7,650 nucleotides of DNA, from assembly GCA_903840235.1 (NCBI GenBank), contig CAIMFE010000181.1, positions 1 to 7,650 on the forward strand, read 5' to 3'. Origin of the DNA: an uncultured Opitutia bacterium. GTDB lineage: Bacteria > Verrucomicrobiota > Verrucomicrobiia > Opitutales > UBA953. How positions within the stretch are numbered: the first letter of the stretch is position 1; each line of letters starts with the position of its first letter. The position numbers were made by a program, and so were the translations under genes. Below the pieces are notes generated by a model that was not told the DNA's origin, did not search any database, and was given only the letters and a program-made list of their open reading frames with translations. Of this stretch, positions 6,328 through 7,650 are shown one piece after another.

Positions 6328-7650
6328 ATGGAGGAAAATCAATCTAAGTCTACCGAACAACTCTCTGAATCTCGATTCCAGGTGAGTCGGTCGACTTTGT
6401 TGATTGATTTATGGATGGGACGAATCATCCGCCTCGGTGGCATCAGCGTCGTCATCGCTGTCTTCGGCATGCTGATTTTTTTGGTTTCACAAATCTCCCC
6501 ATTATTCTCCAAGGCTAAGGTTGAACCTCTGACTCCAGTAAATTTCACACAAGCCAGCAGTGCAGCTTGGGGGGAAGATGAATACGGAGAATTACCCTTT
6601 AGTTGTGATGCGAAGGGTAATATTTCTTTTCGTAAAGCCAAGGACGGTACCCTCGTTAAAACTTGGATAGCTGATTTTAAAACGACACCTGTAACGATTG
6701 ACGGTCAAATCACGCCCGCAGTTCCGATTCCTGTTACCGCCGTTAAAACTTACTCACGCGAAGGTTTAGTTTTATTGGGATTAGCCGATGGCAGTGTCCG
6801 TGAATTAAAAATCAGTTACAAAATTACCTTCGCTAAAAACGGAAATCGCGAGCTAGAGCCGACTGTCGATCAGCAGTATGCGGGTAAAATCAGCGACCTT
6901 AATGGACCTGTTTTAGAAGCGTGGAGTGTCAAGGGTCCTGAGGGTAGACTGTATCTTAGTCGTCAACAAAACGACGGACACAACGTTATTACAGGACGCC
7001 GTTTAACTGAACGCAAAGGCTTGAGTGGCAAAGGCAAAGTCACAGTCAGTGAACCTTTTTCTATCGCTGCCGACGTCGTTGATCTCGAGCGCGTTTTAGT
7101 CCCTTCAACCGCCGATTCACTTTTAGTCATTCGCAAAACCGGAGAAGTCAGAGTTTATCAGAATAACGAAAACACTTTTTCACTTCTTCAGTCATTCAAG
7201 CCTTTTGGTGAGGCAAAAAATCCGCAAATTGCGGCGGCGGGTTTTATTTTCGGAAACGTTTCTGTTGTATTCCAAGGAAACGAAAACGAAGAAGTGGTTT
7301 GGTCTCTCTATCCTCAAAAACAAGCAGACGGACAAATGCTCCGCCGCTGGGGTAAGATTCATGATTGTGAAACGCTCGCGGGCGTAGGGCAGGGTGTTTT
7401 CCCCGCGGCTGGTAATAAATGTTATCTCTCGGTTGCGGGCGGTCGTATGCAAATTCGTAATATGACGAATGAATCCATTCGTTGGGAGGGCGCCGCCCCT
7501 GCTTCGCCAATTAAACAAGTCGTTTTTTCCAGAAATTATAATCGATTCTCCGTATTTTGTGAGGACGGAAAACTTTATCGCTGGTCCATTACGGATCACC
7601 ACCCCGAGGCGTCGTGGAATACCTTCTTCGGGAAAATTTGGTACGAAGGT
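6328..7650 (+). CDS. pstC: Long-form phosphate ABC transporter permease PstC, N-terminal part (runs off right edge)
   Basis: The frame is open from the ATG at 6328 to the window end (441 codons, no stop). An in-frame TAA at 6298-6300 excludes an earlier start. Residues 1-35 are polar and basic just before the membrane (cytoplasmic). Residues about 35-57 form one membrane helix, and about 60-420 form a large soluble domain that should lie in the periplasm. That domain shows recurring strand-turn-strand units of propeller type: 91-103, 147-162 (LGLADGSVRELKI), 264-278 (LVIRKTGEVRVYQ), 365-378 and 407-421 (FCEDGKLYRWSI). The segment HHPEASW..FFGKIWYEG (424-441) matches the linker I recall just before the permease core in extended PstC proteins of about 700-760 residues, as in Pseudomonas. 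The core, which forms the phosphate channel with PstA, lies beyond the edge. No Shine-Dalgarno sequence precedes the ATG; a GGAGG overlaps the start codon itself. Its position after pstS supports the assignment. Confidence 0.8.
   Translation, partial: MEENQSKSTEQLSESRFQVSRSTLLIDLWMGRIIRLGGISVVIAVFGMLIFLVSQISPLFSKAKVEPLTPVNFTQASSAAWGEDEYGELPFSCDAKGNISFRKAKDGTLVKTWIADFKTTPVTIDGQITPAVPIPVTAVKTYSREGLVLLGLADGSVRELKISYKITFAKNGNRELEPTVDQQYAGKISDLNGPVLEAWSVKGPEGRLYLSRQQNDGHNVITGRRLTERKGLSGKGKVTVSEPFSIAADVVDLERVLVPSTADSLLVIRKTGEVRVYQNNENTFSLLQSFKPFGEAKNPQIAAAGFIFGNVSVVFQGNENEEVVWSLYPQKQADGQMLRRWGKIHDCETLAGVGQGVFPAAGNKCYLSVAGGRMQIRNMTNESIRWEGAAPASPIKQVVFSRNYNRFSVFCEDGKLYRWSITDHHPEASWNTFFGKIWYEG

Noticed and set aside
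7192..7602. 136-codon open frame on the minus strand near the right end, and a 60-codon plus-strand frame at 7205-7387
   Set aside because: Both lie inside the continuous pstC frame, which matches a known family in residue pattern; the alternative products show no recognisable domain.

Overview
This window looks like an ordinary chromosomal segment of a Gram-negative bacterium, most likely a member of the Verrucomicrobiota (Opitutae-like). That assignment is inference. It rests on the tail of the CCA-adding enzyme, on the SGNH-family protein with its SETVSGLSEPGHAGG block, and on start sites without Shine-Dalgarno sequences. Base composition looks mid-range (by eye, not counted). I see no mobile element, CRISPR array, tRNA or rRNA.

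Layout. Positions 2-832 (+) are the 3' part of a tRNA CCA-adding enzyme gene cut by the left edge. A small GAF-domain gene starts on the very next base (833-1291, +). A full-length UvrA gene converges on it from the other strand (4110-1288, -), and the two stop codons overlap within a TTAA. A 114-bp divergent spacer separates uvrA from a secreted SGNH/GDSL-family protein (4225-5130, +) that seems to have lost its catalytic Ser and Asp. A 75-bp spacer carrying a plausible PHO box and -10 element leads into pstS (5206-6180, +), the periplasmic phosphate-binding protein. A 147-bp spacer with two hairpins follows, the first being long. It leads to a gene that starts at 6328 and runs off the right edge. 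This last gene encodes the N-terminal part of a long-form PstC permease: one membrane helix, a roughly 360-residue periplasmic domain with propeller-like repeats, and the linker that normally precedes the permease core. The window ends before the core.

How the genes fit together. The right third is the start of a high-affinity phosphate uptake (Pst) operon. PstS captures phosphate in the periplasm and PstC forms part of the channel; pstA, pstB and perhaps phoU are expected just past the right edge. The PHO-box-like repeats suggest PhoB-type induction under phosphate starvation. The hairpins between pstS and pstC could set the usual excess of PstS over the membrane subunits. The left part is housekeeping: tRNA 3'-end maturation and nucleotide excision repair, with a small GAF sensor protein of unknown ligand between them.

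No plainly new multi-gene system is visible. The points most worth checking are the pstS-pstC hairpin element, the apparent SGNH pseudoenzyme beside the Pst operon, the near-leaderless PHO promoter, and a possible terminator for the cca-GAF transcript embedded in the 3' coding end of uvrA.
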